From assembly GCA_030609325.1 (NCBI GenBank), contig JAUWCL010000019.1, forward strand, positions 1 to 60,955: a stretch of DNA of 60,955 bases, written 5' to 3'. Shown piece after piece: positions 17,625 through 26,955 of this stretch (positions within the stretch are counted from its first letter, which is position 1; the number at the start of each line of letters is the position of its first letter). The translations under genes were made by a program, and so were the position numbers. A model generated the notes under the pieces. It had not been told where the DNA came from. It saw nothing but the letters and a program-made list of their open reading frames with translations, and did no database searches. This DNA comes from Candidatus Krumholzibacteriota bacterium (GTDB lineage Bacteria; Krumholzibacteriota; Krumholzibacteriia; Krumholzibacteriales; Krumholzibacteriaceae).

Positions 17625-18286
17625 TATACAATCCTGCTTTCCGTATATAGCTTTTCGATCCAGCCGGTCCAGTCCTCGATCCCGGCTCCCGACCTGCAGG
17701 AGAGCTCGATGATCTCGATGTGGTGATTGATATCCGAGGCTTCGCGTCTTGCCTTGGCTATATCGAACTCGACCATCTCGATCAGATCGACCTTGTTGAG
17801 GATCAGAAGGCGGGATTCGCTGAACATCAGCGGGTATTTCTTCGGCTTGTCGTCTCCCTCGGTAATGCTCAGCAGCATCACTCTCGCATCGACGCCGAGA
17901 TCGAACTCGGCCGGGCATACGAGATTGCCGACGTTCTCTATCAGCAGTATGTCCATCGAGTCGAGGTCGAGCTGATGGAGCGCCGAATGGACCATCGCCG
18001 CATCGAGATGACATACGCCGCCGGTCTGTATCTGGTGCACCTCTATGCCCAGCGCACCGACCCTCTCGGCGTCTCTTGTGGTCTGGAGATCGCCCTCGAT
18101 GACCCCGATCCTGTACTTGTCCTTCAGCAGCGGGATCGACTTTACCAGCAGCGAGGTCTTGCCAGCCCCGGGAGCGCTCATGATGTTTAGCGAGAACACA
18201 CCGTGTCTGTGGAGCATTTCGCGGTTCTCCGCCGCGATCTCCCTGTTCCTGTCCCTTAGATCCTCGCCAACGTTTATCTGGTGCAT
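17624..18286 (-). CDS. hypB: HypB, nickel-insertion GTPase
   Basis: The 220-residue SIMIBI-class GTPase inserts nickel into the hydrogenase large subunit with HypA. The P-loop is APGAGKTSLL (about 38-47), then EGDLQTTRDAERV, GGVCHLDAAMVHSAL, ENVGNLVCPAEFDLG (the metal-binding Cys region) and NKVDLIE. It lacks the N-terminal CxxCGC site and the histidine-rich stretch found in some HypB proteins, so nickel storage is unlikely. The ATG at 18286 overlaps the hypA stop (TAATG). Confidence 0.95.
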   Translation of the reverse strand: MHQINVGEDLRDRNREIAAENREMLHRHGVFSLNIMSAPGAGKTSLLVKSIPLLKDKYRIGVIEGDLQTTRDAERVGALGIEVHQIQTGGVCHLDAAMVHSALHQLDLDSMDILLIENVGNLVCPAEFDLGVDARVMLLSITEGDDKPKKYPLMFSESRLLILNKVDLIEMVEFDIAKARREASDINHHIEIIELSCRSGAGIEDWTGWIEKLYTESRIV

Positions 18287-18639
18287 TACGAACCTTCCTC
18301 GTCCAGTAGAATATAATCTACTTCCATCTCCCTGCCAGCGATAATCTCCACCCCTCCCGATCCGCATTCGGGGCACCTGAAAACCAGGTCCTCGGGATGG
18401 AACTCGCTCGAACAGGCGGAGCACTTTCCCATAAGGGCAACCCTGTCGCATTCGAGCCTGCCCCCCTCCGCCCTCGTCCCTTTCGAGAGGATCTCGAAGG
18501 CGAATTCGAGGGACTCGAAGTTGATGCCGGCCATCTCTCCTATCCGCAGGTGTATGACGTCAATCGTCCCGGCGCCCTCCCTGTCGGCAGTCGCCGTGAC
18601 GATCTCAAGGAGGTTATGCATCACGGAGACCTCATGCAT
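18286..18639 (-). CDS. hypA: HypA, nickel metallochaperone
   Basis: This 117-residue protein begins MHEVSVMHN, with the N-terminal Met-His-Glu that binds nickel, and contains the zinc-ribbon cysteines CSACSSEF and CPECGSGG (about 73-95). It delivers nickel together with HypB. The ATG at 18639 overlaps the preceding protease gene by 8 bases. Confidence 0.94.
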   Translation of the reverse strand: MHEVSVMHNLLEIVTATADREGAGTIDVIHLRIGEMAGINFESLEFAFEILSKGTRAEGGRLECDRVALMGKCSACSSEFHPEDLVFRCPECGSGGVEIIAGREMEVDYILLDEEGS

Positions 18640-19162
18640 CCCTGTTCTTCCTCTCGTCGAGGCCTATCGAGATACGAGGTCCGTCCAGCCCCTTGACGAG
18701 GGTTTCGACTTCGTCCGCGATGAGTGGAAGCGATTCTTCCACCTTCTGGGTGCAGCCCTCGTATAGAGTGAGCATGTCTTCTCCCTGTATGGCGAATATC
18801 GTCACCTCGCCGGGCATATGCAGGCCCAGCTGCCTTCCCAGCTCGAGGGCGGTGACTATATCGATATCGTGGCATGAAGACAGCCTGGGAGTGATCTTCA
18901 GATCGTCTGCCCTGAGCCGGAATACCGTGCCCGCCTCCTCGCCGTCGAGGAGGATCGCGTCGACCAGAATGGCCCTGTCGAAGCCTCCGAGCATCTCCAT
19001 CAGGTTCATCCCGACGCTATCCGTCTCGATAACGGATACGTCGTCTCCGAACCTTCCGGACAGCATGCGCGAGACATACACCCCGGCGCCGTCGTCGCTC
19101 AGGACAGTATTACCCAGCCCGATGATAACCGTTTTTATCGGATTTCTCCCGGAATCTTCCAC
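18632..19162 (-). CDS. Hydrogenase maturation endopeptidase (HybD/FrxA-like)
   Basis: The 176-residue protease removes the C-terminal tail of the [NiFe]-hydrogenase large subunit after nickel insertion. Likely nickel-sensing residues are the acidic pair in GNTVLSDDGAG (D23/D24), D68 in AILVDAILLDG and H98 in SSCHDIDIV, matching the Glu/Asp, Asp and His ligands of HybD. The start is GTG at 19162, 7 bases after the large-subunit stop. Its place beside the large-subunit gene, which keeps a 25-residue tail, supports the role. The C-terminal ~20 residues are charged and not conserved. Confidence 0.92.
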   Translation of the reverse strand: MEDSGRNPIKTVIIGLGNTVLSDDGAGVYVSRMLSGRFGDDVSVIETDSVGMNLMEMLGGFDRAILVDAILLDGEEAGTVFRLRADDLKITPRLSSCHDIDIVTALELGRQLGLHMPGEVTIFAIQGEDMLTLYEGCTQKVEESLPLIADEVETLVKGLDGPRISIGLDERKNRDA

Positions 19163-19168
19163 GATGCG

Positions 19169-20629
19169 CTACCTCGATACCTCATTCAGTATCTTGCCGT
19201 CGAGATCGCGTATCTCGATGGTCAGTGGCATCTTTCCGGGCAGACTGTGCGTAGCGCAGCTGAAGCACGGATCGTACAGACGGAATGCCATCTCGACCAT
19301 GTTGAGCAGCCCTTCGGTCACCTCGCCACCCGGCTTGATGAGGTTCTGGGCCGCCTTCTTGACGGCCATGTTGATCGAGGCGTTGTTGTTCGTCGTGCCG
19401 ACAATCAGGTTTGCCTTGGTCACGATTCCGTTCTCGTCGGTCCAGTAGTGATGCGTCAGTGTTCCGCGAGGGGCCTCGATGATTCCCACACCCTCGCTCG
19501 GCGTGGTCGAGGGAATCACCCTCACGTTCGGATCTGTGATCTCCGGATCGTTGATCAGCTCCTGCATCCTTTCAGCCGCATAAAGAATCTCGATGAGCCT
19601 CGCCCAGTGGTTTACCATGAGCTTGTGGCACGGTTTTCCGCCGACGGTCTCGAACATCTTCTCGTATTCCGCCTGTGCTTTCGGTGTCGCCATGCCATCG
19701 GCCGCATTGAACCTCGGAAGCGGGTTCGCCTGATAGAGCGATGTCTCCGCTCCCTCGACGAAACCCATCCATCCCCTGTCCTTGATATAGGGAAACTTAA
19801 GGTACGACCAAGGCTCGACATGCTCGGCGATATAATCCATGTACTCCGTCCCCGAGTACCTGAACATTTCCCTGCCCTCGACATCGACCATGCGGACCTG
19901 ACCGTCGTAGAAGTTGACCTTGTTGTTCTCGTCGACAAGCCCCATGTAGTGCGTGACCTGCTCGAAGATTCCTCCCATTATCAGATCGAGATACGTCTCG
20001 TTGGCAAGGACGAGATCGTTGAAGAGCTTGAGGCCCAGTTCGCCGAAGCCGATCTGTTCATCGGCAAGGCTCTTGACCTTCTCTGCGTTCTCCTCGCTGA
20101 GCGCTCGCATCACTCCGCCGGGAATGTTCCAGACGGGATGCGTGGCCCTGCCTCCGACCAGTATCTGGATTTCCTGCGATATAGCGCGCTGCCTGACCAC
20201 CTCGCCGCCGAGTTCGAGACCCACCTTCGCTATCAGGCCGAGGACGTTCCGCTGCGCCTTGGGAGCATCGGGACCGACCACGAAATCGGGCGCGGCAAGT
20301 GCGTAGAAATGCGCCGCATGGCTGTGAATGAAGTGAGCCATGTAGTAGAGTTCGCGAAGTTTTTTCGCAACCTCCGGTATGTCGACGGAGAAGACGTTGT
20401 CGACCGCCTTACCCGCAGCCATGTGATGCGCCGCCGGGCATACGCCGCATATCCGCGGCATGATGCGAGGTATCTCCTCGATGGGAAGCCCCTCGACGAA
20501 CTTCTCGAATCCTCTCAGCTCGGGGATCTGGATATAAGCGTTCTCGACCGAGCCGTCATCATTGATAAAGATACTGATCTTGCCGTGGCCCTCCAGCCTG
20601 GTGATGGGATCTATCTCCACGCGCCTCAT
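19169..20629 (-). CDS. mvhA: [NiFe]-hydrogenase large subunit (MvhA-like)
   Basis: This 486-residue catalytic subunit has the N-terminal nickel ligand motif RICGVC (Cys61, Cys64) and the C-terminal motif DPCFSCATH (Cys455, Cys458), followed by a 25-residue tail that the neighbouring protease would cut after His461. It begins [17 protein letters not shown], as in F420-non-reducing (group 3c) hydrogenases. It oxidises or produces H2. Its start overlaps the small-subunit gene as ATGA. With MvhG, MvhD and HdrABC it would pass electrons from H2 to a flavin bifurcation site. The frame extends upstream of 20629 but only as overlap with mvhG. Confidence 0.95.
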   Translation of the reverse strand: MRRVEIDPITRLEGHGKISIFINDDGSVENAYIQIPELRGFEKFVEGLPIEEIPRIMPRICGVCPAAHHMAAGKAVDNVFSVDIPEVAKKLRELYYMAHFIHSHAAHFYALAAPDFVVGPDAPKAQRNVLGLIAKVGLELGGEVVRQRAISQEIQILVGGRATHPVWNIPGGVMRALSEENAEKVKSLADEQIGFGELGLKLFNDLVLANETYLDLIMGGIFEQVTHYMGLVDENNKVNFYDGQVRMVDVEGREMFRYSGTEYMDYIAEHVEPWSYLKFPYIKDRGWMGFVEGAETSLYQANPLPRFNAADGMATPKAQAEYEKMFETVGGKPCHKLMVNHWARLIEILYAAERMQELINDPEITDPNVRVIPSTTPSEGVGIIEAPRGTLTHHYWTDENGIVTKANLIVGTTNNNASINMAVKKAAQNLIKPGGEVTEGLLNMVEMAFRLYDPCFSCATHSLPGKMPLTIEIRDLDGKILNEVSR

Positions 20630-21579
20630 ATTTTTTTCCTCCTGAGGATCGATGCGGCAGTGCTGAACCTGTGAAAAGTCCTCAAGGGATCGACGATGCC
20701 GTCCAGCACCGCATCGATCTCCTTCTCCTCCTTCGGCTCGATGACCGAAGCGAGCGCGCTGATCATCCTTATTCCCTGGTCGTGCACCCCTTCCAGGGGA
20801 CCGTAGCATCCCCTGCACGGCGCGCCGGAATTGATGCATCTGGCGCCGCACCCCTCTCTCGTGACCGGCCCGAGACAGATAAGACCTTGCTCAAGCAGAC
20901 ATTTTTCCGGATCAGGGATCATGTTGAGCGGCCTCTTGATCTCGCTGATCTCCTTCTCCTCCCTCTCCCTCGGGCATTCGTCGCAGAGCGTCTTAGTGCC
21001 GGCTCCGATGACCGATCCCTTCGGCGGCAGCTCGCCGTTGAAAACCGCCGTCAGCGCGTTGACGATCTGCTGCGGGACCGGCGGACATCCCGGAATGTAA
21101 TAATCGACGTCGACGACCTGGTCGAGCGTCTTGACAGTGTTGTAGAACCTCGGTAGCTCAAGCTCGTTTCCGTCCACAGTCGACCTCTCCAGCGGCATTG
21201 TGCCTTCGGGATTAACGGTCGATTCGGTCTCCGAGTAGACGCGCTCGAGAATCGACTGCTTCGTGTGATAGTTGGCCAGGCTGGGCAGCCCTCCGATATG
21301 GGCGCAGGTACCGAGAGCGACCATCGTCTTCGATTTGCGTCTAAGTAGTTTCGCGATTTCCTCGTTCTCGGAGTTCCTGACCGCACCGCTGTAGAGAACG
21401 AGGTCGAACTCTCCGTCCTCCATCGCCCTGACGTCGTCGTTTTTGAAGTCCATAGCAATGGGCCAGAAGAGAAAGTCCATCTTTTCGGCGACGTCGAGGA
21501 TCTTCTCATGGATATCAAGTACCGCGACGTCGCAGCCGCCGCAGCCGGCTCCCCAGTATATCCCGCCTTTAAGCTTCAT
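20626..21579 (-). CDS. mvhG: [NiFe]-hydrogenase small subunit (MvhG-like)
   Basis: This 317-residue iron-sulfur subunit relays electrons from the nickel site. Proximal-cluster cysteines occur in [21 protein letters not shown] and [12 protein letters not shown]; the C-terminal part has further cysteines ([40 protein letters not shown]) for two more clusters. There is no twin-arginine signal, so it is cytoplasmic. It overlaps mvhD by 11 bases and mvhA by 4. Confidence 0.94.
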   Translation of the reverse strand: MKLKGGIYWGAGCGGCDVAVLDIHEKILDVAEKMDFLFWPIAMDFKNDDVRAMEDGEFDLVLYSGAVRNSENEEIAKLLRRKSKTMVALGTCAHIGGLPSLANYHTKQSILERVYSETESTVNPEGTMPLERSTVDGNELELPRFYNTVKTLDQVVDVDYYIPGCPPVPQQIVNALTAVFNGELPPKGSVIGAGTKTLCDECPREREEKEISEIKRPLNMIPDPEKCLLEQGLICLGPVTREGCGARCINSGAPCRGCYGPLEGVHDQGIRMISALASVIEPKEEKEIDAVLDGIVDPLRTFHRFSTAASILRRKKI

Positions 21580-22054
21580 TGGCTACACCGCTTTCTTCTT
21601 TGTCAGCTTCATGAGGATCGATATCGTCTTTCATCGCTTCGGCAAGAGAATCCTTGATTCCCAGCGGCCCGAGTTCGCGGATCTGATCGGTAAACTCGTC
21701 CACTATTTTCGCGAACCTCTCTCCCTCAGAGGCAGCGACCCATTCGAGGCGCACCCTCTCCGGTTCGACACCGTACTCGTGAAGTATCCGCTTGAGCAGC
21801 CGGTGCCTTCGCAGGGCCTTGTAGTTGCCCTCCTGGTAGTGACAGTCCCCGGGGTGACAACCTGCGATGAGTACGCCGTCGGCGCCCTCGTAGAGGGCCT
21901 TCATGATGAAGGTCGGCTCGATCCTGCCGCTGCACATCACCCTGATCGACCTGATGTTCGGGGCGTACTTGATCCTCGCCGTCCCCGCGAGATCGGCACC
22001 CGTGTAGGAACACCAGTTGCAGAGGAACCCGACTATCTTCGGTTCGAAAGTCAT
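21569..22054 (-). CDS. mvhD: MvhD-like delta subunit ([2Fe-2S] adaptor between hydrogenase and HdrA)
   Basis: The 161-residue MvhD/FrhD-family protein has [16 protein letters not shown] near the N-terminus, [23 protein letters not shown] and [16 protein letters not shown], the full pattern of the family. It joins the hydrogenase to HdrA through a 2Fe-2S cluster. All positions that can be selenocysteine elsewhere are cysteine here. It is about 20 residues longer than usual, with an acidic C-terminal tail. It lies 31 bases after hdrA. Confidence 0.94.
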   Translation of the reverse strand: MTFEPKIVGFLCNWCSYTGADLAGTARIKYAPNIRSIRVMCSGRIEPTFIMKALYEGADGVLIAGCHPGDCHYQEGNYKALRRHRLLKRILHEYGVEPERVRLEWVAASEGERFAKIVDEFTDQIRELGPLGIKDSLAEAMKDDIDPHEADKEESGVANEA

Positions 22055-22085
22055 TTCGACATCCCTTCGGTATTTATCTTTTTCC

Positions 22086-24062
22086 TCACGCCGAGAGGAT
22101 ACCCTCTATCTCGGCGAAGATCTGCCTGTCCTCAAAATGCTTGGCCGAGATCGCGTTGCTCGGGCATCCGGCGGCGCATGTGCCGCATCCCTTGCAGAGC
22201 GCCTCGTTCACGACAGATACGCCCTTCTCCTCGTCGTACTTGATCGCGAGATACGGGCACAGGGAATTGCAGATCTTGCAGCCGGAGCACTTGTCCTCGT
22301 CCACCGACGCGGTGGCGGATTCGATCTCGATCTTCTCCCGCGTGATCATCGAGAGAACCGCGCTCGAAGCGGCAGACGCCTGTGCAACGGTATCGGGAAT
22401 GTCCTTCGGGGACTGGCACGCGCCGGCTATAAAGACGCCGTCGGTCGTCGTCGCCACTGGACCGAGCTTCGGATGCTTCTCAATGATAAAACCGTCCTTG
22501 CCGATGCTGACGCTGCAGAGACCGGCGATATCGGCAAGGCTCTCGTGTGCCTCAAGGCCGGTGCAGAGCACAACCATGTCGAGAGGTATCCTTCTGACCT
22601 TTCCGACCAGCGTATCCTCGACCTCGACAACGAGCTTGCCCTTCTCGGCCTCTTCGATCGGTACCTCGGTGATCTCGGCGACCTTTCCCCGGACGAACCG
22701 GACATCCTCGCCGAGCAGCCTGTCGTAAAACTCCTCGTATCCCTTGCCGAAACAGCGGAGGTCGATGTAGAACTCGTATACTTCTGCGTCGATCTTCTCT
22801 TTAATAAGATGTGAATACTTCAGGGCGTACATGCAGCAGACCCTCGAACAGTACTCGTGATAATGCTTGTCGCGGCTTCCTACGCAGTGAACGATCCCGA
22901 TCGACTTGGGCTCGCTTCCGTCGGCCATCCGGATATTCCCGCCGGTACTACCTGACGCGCAGTTCATTATCTCGAACTCGATCGCTGTCAGGACATTGTC
23001 GAGCTTTCCGTAGCCGTACCTTTTTATCGGGGTCGGATCGAAAGTCTGGAAACCGGTTGCAATGATGATGCTGCCCACCTCGAACTCGATCAACTCGTCC
23101 TCCATATCGTAATTGATCGCGTTGCGTTCGCAGACCTCGGCGCAGATGCCGCACTTGCCGTTCTTGAAACGGATACAGGTATCGGCGTCTATCACCGGAA
23201 TCGCCGGCACTGCCTGCATGAACGGTATATATATGGAAGTCGTAGGCCCGATCGAGAGCTTTTCATGGACGTTGCCCTTGCGGGGCACCCGCGTTCCCGG
23301 GCACTTCTCCCAGCAGGCGCCGCATCCGTTGCACAGATCCGCGTCAACGTACCTGGTCTTCTTTCGGACTGTGACATTGAAGTTTCCGACATAGCCGCCT
23401 ATATCCTCGACCTCCGACCAGGACATCAGCTCGATGTTCTCATGCTGACCGACCGATACCATTTTGGGCGTCAGGATACATGCCGAGCAGTCGAGCGTCG
23501 GAAAGGTCTTGTCGAACTTGGCCATGTGGCCGCCGATCGAGGGCTCCTTCTCGACGAGAACGACCTTCTTGCCGGCTTCGGCAAGGTCGAGCGCCGCCTG
23601 TATGCCGGCTATGCCGCCGCCTATGACCAGAGTCCTCGGGTTGATCGGGACTTCCCTCTTCGTCAGTGGCTCCTGAAGCCTCGTCCTTCTTACAGCCGCT
23701 TCTATCAGGCCCTTCGCCTTGTCCGTCGTCCGTTCGACATCTACGTGCACCCACGAGCACTGCTCGCGGATGTTGGCCATCGTAAAGAGGTATTCGTTCA
23801 GGCCTCCGCGGGTGCACACGTTCCTGAATGTCTTCTCGTGCATCAGCGGAGAGCAGGACGCGACAACGACCCTGTTGATCAGGCCATCCTCGATATCTTT
23901 CTGGATGAGCGACTGCCCGGGATCGGAACACATGAACTTGTATTCCCTCACGAGCGTGACGGCATCGAGCCCTTTGGCGAACTCGACCACCTCGTCGATG
24001 TCCACCCTGCCGGCGATGTTCGTGCCGCAGTGGCAGACGTATACACCAATACGTTCAGACAT
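22086..24062 (-). CDS. hdrA: HdrA, FAD-containing heterodisulfide reductase subunit
   Basis: This 658-residue HdrA carries the bifurcating FAD. The N-terminal part (1-130) has [12 protein letters not shown]-like sequence and [10 protein letters not shown]; a Rossmann fold follows with [12 protein letters not shown] at 147-158. Four ferredoxin-like or extra cluster motifs occur: [23 protein letters not shown] and CGICAEVC in the inserted region, and [12 protein letters not shown] and [12 protein letters not shown] at the C-terminus. GGGGAG-type RBS sequence (GGGAG, 6 bases) supports ATG 24062. In methanogens HdrA splits H2 electrons between ferredoxin and heterodisulfide; in this bacterium the disulfide partner is unknown. 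Confidence 0.95.
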   Translation of the reverse strand: MSERIGVYVCHCGTNIAGRVDIDEVVEFAKGLDAVTLVREYKFMCSDPGQSLIQKDIEDGLINRVVVASCSPLMHEKTFRNVCTRGGLNEYLFTMANIREQCSWVHVDVERTTDKAKGLIEAAVRRTRLQEPLTKREVPINPRTLVIGGGIAGIQAALDLAEAGKKVVLVEKEPSIGGHMAKFDKTFPTLDCSACILTPKMVSVGQHENIELMSWSEVEDIGGYVGNFNVTVRKKTRYVDADLCNGCGACWEKCPGTRVPRKGNVHEKLSIGPTTSIYIPFMQAVPAIPVIDADTCIRFKNGKCGICAEVCERNAINYDMEDELIEFEVGSIIIATGFQTFDPTPIKRYGYGKLDNVLTAIEFEIMNCASGSTGGNIRMADGSEPKSIGIVHCVGSRDKHYHEYCSRVCCMYALKYSHLIKEKIDAEVYEFYIDLRCFGKGYEEFYDRLLGEDVRFVRGKVAEITEVPIEEAEKGKLVVEVEDTLVGKVRRIPLDMVVLCTGLEAHESLADIAGLCSVSIGKDGFIIEKHPKLGPVATTTDGVFIAGACQSPKDIPDTVAQASAASSAVLSMITREKIEIESATASVDEDKCSGCKICNSLCPYLAIKYDEEKGVSVVNEALCKGCGTCAAGCPSNAISAKHFEDRQIFAEIEGILSA

Positions 24063-24063
24063 A

Positions 24064-24972
24064 TCACGCTCCCTGTAGTATCTGTTTCATCGGCCTTGTC
24101 ATCTTCACCGCGAGCCTTTCCAGCCCAAGTTCTTTCGGCTGTTTTCCCATCGCCAGCCCTATCAGCTGCGTGAAGTATATGACCGGTATATCGAATTTCG
24201 TTCCGAAGAGGCTGTTCACCTTCGGCTGGTATACATCGAGGTTCATCTGGCAGAGGGGGCATATTGTGACGATGCAGTGAGCCCCGTTATTCTCAGCGTC
24301 GGCGAGTATACCCCGGCAGAGCTTGAGCGCCTGCTTCTCCTCGGTGCCTATCAGTGAGGATCCGCAGCACTTCGTCTTCATCGAGTACTTTACGCATGTA
24401 GCGCCTGTCGCCTCGATCAGCCTGTCCATGCAGACCGGATCGTCTGGATCGTCGAAACCCTCCTCGTTTTCCTCGCCTGCACCGAATCCGTAATACATCG
24501 GCCTGACTATCTGGCAGCCATAGTACGGTGCGACATTAAGGTCCTCGAGCTTTCTGCTCGCCAGTCCGGTGATCTTCTCGAGTCCGACATCGTTGATTAT
24601 CACATCGAGGATATGCCGGACGCGTATGTTCCCGCTGTAGCTCAGGCCTCCGGCCTCGAGCGCCACTCCGAGCTTTTTTCTCACCTCTGGATAATCGTTG
24701 AAATACCTGTTGGTCTTGTTGAGAACAAGATAGCATGCGCTGCACGGCGTCACGACGTCTCTGTGGAATTTCTCGGCCATAGCGAGGTTCCGTGCCGAGA
24801 TTGCGAAGCTCATCATCTCGTTGACCGACATGTAGGCGGTCGCTCCGCAGCAGTTCCAGTCGTCGAGTTCCTCGAGCTCGACTCCCATCGCGGGCACGAC
24901 CGCGTCGATCGATTCCTGGTAGAGATTGGCCGTCGATTTTACCGAGCATCCAGGATAATACGTGTACTTCAT
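24064..24972 (-). CDS. hdrB: HdrB, heterodisulfide reductase subunit B
   Basis: The 302-residue protein has two CCG domains, each binding part of a non-cubane 4Fe-4S cluster: WNCCGATAY (Cys41-Cys42) and KTKCCGSSL (near 200), with the paired cysteines YPGCSVKST at the N-terminus and TPCSACYLV in the first domain. This is the disulfide-reducing subunit. It begins directly after the hdrC stop, with GGAG in the hdrC end serving as ribosome site. Confidence 0.95.
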   Translation of the reverse strand: MKYTYYPGCSVKSTANLYQESIDAVVPAMGVELEELDDWNCCGATAYMSVNEMMSFAISARNLAMAEKFHRDVVTPCSACYLVLNKTNRYFNDYPEVRKKLGVALEAGGLSYSGNIRVRHILDVIINDVGLEKITGLASRKLEDLNVAPYYGCQIVRPMYYGFGAGEENEEGFDDPDDPVCMDRLIEATGATCVKYSMKTKCCGSSLIGTEEKQALKLCRGILADAENNGAHCIVTICPLCQMNLDVYQPKVNSLFGTKFDIPVIYFTQLIGLAMGKQPKELGLERLAVKMTRPMKQILQGA

Positions 24973-25551
24973 CTACATCTCCTCGAGCTCGTCGATCTTT
25001 TTCAGGATCTTTCTCAACTGTTCGATGTTCTTTATCTTGTGCGGCATGAGGGGCAGCCTGCCGTTCGAGAAAAGCCGCCATCCCTGCGGCACGAAATTGA
25101 GCGCGTTGAAGGGCTCTGCCGATAAGATGTATCGTGCCATCAACTCGGTTTCGTGGTTACGCCCGTACTTGTTCACCATACGGACGAAATTTTTCGACAG
25201 CGCCGATGCCTTCCTGCCCTTCTTCGCCTTGCCTTCCTTGATGGCGATGCGCTTGAGTGCGTACATGACGTCGGTGATCTTGATCTCCTTGGGACATCTC
25301 ACAGCGCATGAATAGCAGGACGAGCAGTACCATATGGTATTCGATTCGAGCACCTCGTCCCTGAATCCGGCCCTTATGAGGGAGAATATCTTCCTCGGAG
25401 CGTAGTCCATGACGGCTCCCTGCGGGCATGAACCGCTGCATGTCCCGCACTGGATGCACTTCTTTATCTCGTGTCCACCGGGAAGCGAATAGATCTCGTC
25501 GAGAAAGTCGTGATCCAGCACAGACTCGTAAACTACTTCTCTTTCAAGCAT
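24973..25551 (-). CDS. hdrC: HdrC, heterodisulfide reductase subunit C
   Basis: This 192-residue iron-sulfur protein has two 4Fe-4S motifs, CIQCGTCSGSCP (Cys32, 35, 38, 42) and CSSCYSCAVRCP (Cys76, 79, 82, 86), and a helical C-terminal half. It carries electrons from HdrA to HdrB. It is soluble, with no cytochrome b subunit beside it, so the complex is the cytoplasmic HdrABC type rather than HdrDE. It is the first gene of an eleven-gene operon behind the promoter at 25631-25658. Confidence 0.94.
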   Translation of the reverse strand: MLEREVVYESVLDHDFLDEIYSLPGGHEIKKCIQCGTCSGSCPQGAVMDYAPRKIFSLIRAGFRDEVLESNTIWYCSSCYSCAVRCPKEIKITDVMYALKRIAIKEGKAKKGRKASALSKNFVRMVNKYGRNHETELMARYILSAEPFNALNFVPQGWRLFSNGRLPLMPHKIKNIEQLRKILKKIDELEEM

Positions 25552-25630
25552 TTAACTACCAACCTCGCAGGATTTTAAAGGCTCCTGAATCGATTGAGAG
25601 GCAAAAAAAAACGAAAGGTCTCGACACGGG

Positions 25631-25658
25631 ATTCTACTATAGACAAATAAAAAGTCAA
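25631..25658 (-). promoter_or_regulatory. Candidate promoter of the hdr-mvh-hyp operon
   Basis: On the minus strand TTGACT (25658-25653) is followed by a 16-base spacer and TAGAAT (25636-25631), about 80 bases upstream of hdrC. The flanking 25600-25690 segment is strikingly A+T-rich. A perfect TATAAT on the plus strand at 25677-25682 may serve the divergent lipoprotein gene, but no good -35 box goes with it. Confidence 0.55.
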
Positions 25659-25824
25659 CTATATTTTAAGTCGTTGTATAATTAGGATATTCGGTGTCTT
25701 TTTGTCGGTTGCGGTCCTCCCGGACCCCCTCTTCTGCCCGGATCCATGTTTCTTGATGCATTTCAAGCGGTTCGGCGTTATAATCGCCCACGTACCCGAC
25801 CTGTATGAGCCGAAAGGAATGATG

Positions 25825-26955
25825 ATGAAAAGGGTTTCGATCGTCGCCGCGGGCCTGCTGCTCGCGTTTACCGTATCCTGCGGAGATTCCGCCCTCAAGT
25901 ATTACAACCTCGGTGTCGAGGCCGCCCAGAGGGACAACATAGACGAAGCCATCGCCCAGTGGCGAAAAGCCGCCGAATTGAATCCTTCCGATCCGGATAC
26001 GAGGTACAATCTCGGTATGGCCCTGCTAGGACGGGAGGAATACGCCGAGGCTGAGGAGCATTTCCTCGCTGCGGCCAGAATACAAAGCGACGATTACAGA
26101 CTCCAGTACGGGCTTGGACACTCGCTCGAGATGCAGGGCAAGTATGCCGAGGCGAAAAAAGCTTACAGGTATTCGATCAGCCTCAAGTCGAGCTTCCACC
26201 CTCCCTACTCCGGACTGGGCACCATCGCTCTCGAGCAGGATCTCTACAGCACGGCCGAGAAATACGCGACCGAGGCACTGCATTATTCCCCCTACGACAA
26301 GCGGGGAAACCTCGTGCTCGCCGAGGCCTATTACATGCAGCAGAACTACCAGGCCGCCTACGCCCAGCTTATTTCCTCGCGGGAATGGATCGGCACGGAG
26401 CCCGATTATCTTCTGCTGCTCGGGAAGGTGATGAACGCAAGGCACATGTACGCCGACGCCATTCAGACCCTGCTGACGGCGAAGGATGCGGGCAAGTCTG
26501 GTACCGACCTCTTCCTGCATCTCGGTATCGCATCGTTCGGGACAGACGACTTCAAGGACGCCCGGGAGTACTACCGCCTCGCTCTCTACAGGGACAACAC
26601 GAACGCCGATGCGTGGACAGGGCTTGCCAGGACGGAATACGAGCTGGACTACCTCGAGGAATCTCTCGAGGCTTGGAACAGGGCACGCGCCCTCGCACCG
26701 GACGATCCCGAGATCGATCTCGGCATAGCCATAATCCATATCCACACGAGGAATTTCGAGGAAGCGGTGACCGTACTCGAGAAACTCAGGGCCAGAGATA
26801 ACGCGCCCCCCAGGACCCTCTACTATCTGGGCCATGCGCTCATGCGGCTCGGTCGCCGGGACGAGGCCAGGAAATCCTTCGCGATGTTCCTGGTGAAATG
26901 GCAGGGGGACGAGGCCCTTGCCGACGAGGTCAGAGAGATACTTGTCACGCTCTGA
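25825..26955 (+). CDS. TPR-repeat lipoprotein
   Basis: The 376-residue protein starts MKRVSIVAAGLLLAFTVSC, a lipoprotein signal with the lipobox cysteine at 19. The rest is about ten tetratricopeptide repeats; clear units include YYNLGVEAAQRDNIDEAIAQW, TRYNLGMALLGREEYAEAEE and IFLHLGIASFG-like sequences. It is anchored to a membrane in the periplasm and probably scaffolds other proteins. The ATG at 25825 has AAAGGA 6 bases upstream; ATGs at 25819 and 25822 directly precede it. The 3' end overlaps the convergent transporter gene by 11 bases. Confidence 0.85.
   Translation: MKRVSIVAAGLLLAFTVSCGDSALKYYNLGVEAAQRDNIDEAIAQWRKAAELNPSDPDTRYNLGMALLGREEYAEAEEHFLAAARIQSDDYRLQYGLGHSLEMQGKYAEAKKAYRYSISLKSSFHPPYSGLGTIALEQDLYSTAEKYATEALHYSPYDKRGNLVLAEAYYMQQNYQAAYAQLISSREWIGTEPDYLLLLGKVMNARHMYADAIQTLLTAKDAGKSGTDLFLHLGIASFGTDDFKDAREYYRLALYRDNTNADAWTGLARTEYELDYLEESLEAWNRARALAPDDPEIDLGIAIIHIHTRNFEEAVTVLEKLRARDNAPPRTLYYLGHALMRLGRRDEARKSFAMFLVKWQGDEALADEVREILVTL

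Noticed and set aside
21569-22054. Selenocysteine in MvhD or the hydrogenase
   Set aside because: All key positions are encoded as cysteine and no in-frame TGA exists in these genes.
25677-25682. Perfect TATAAT as a promoter for the TPR lipoprotein
   Set aside because: No acceptable -35 box lies 16-18 bases upstream, and the sequence is part of a generally A+T-rich stretch; kept only as a note.
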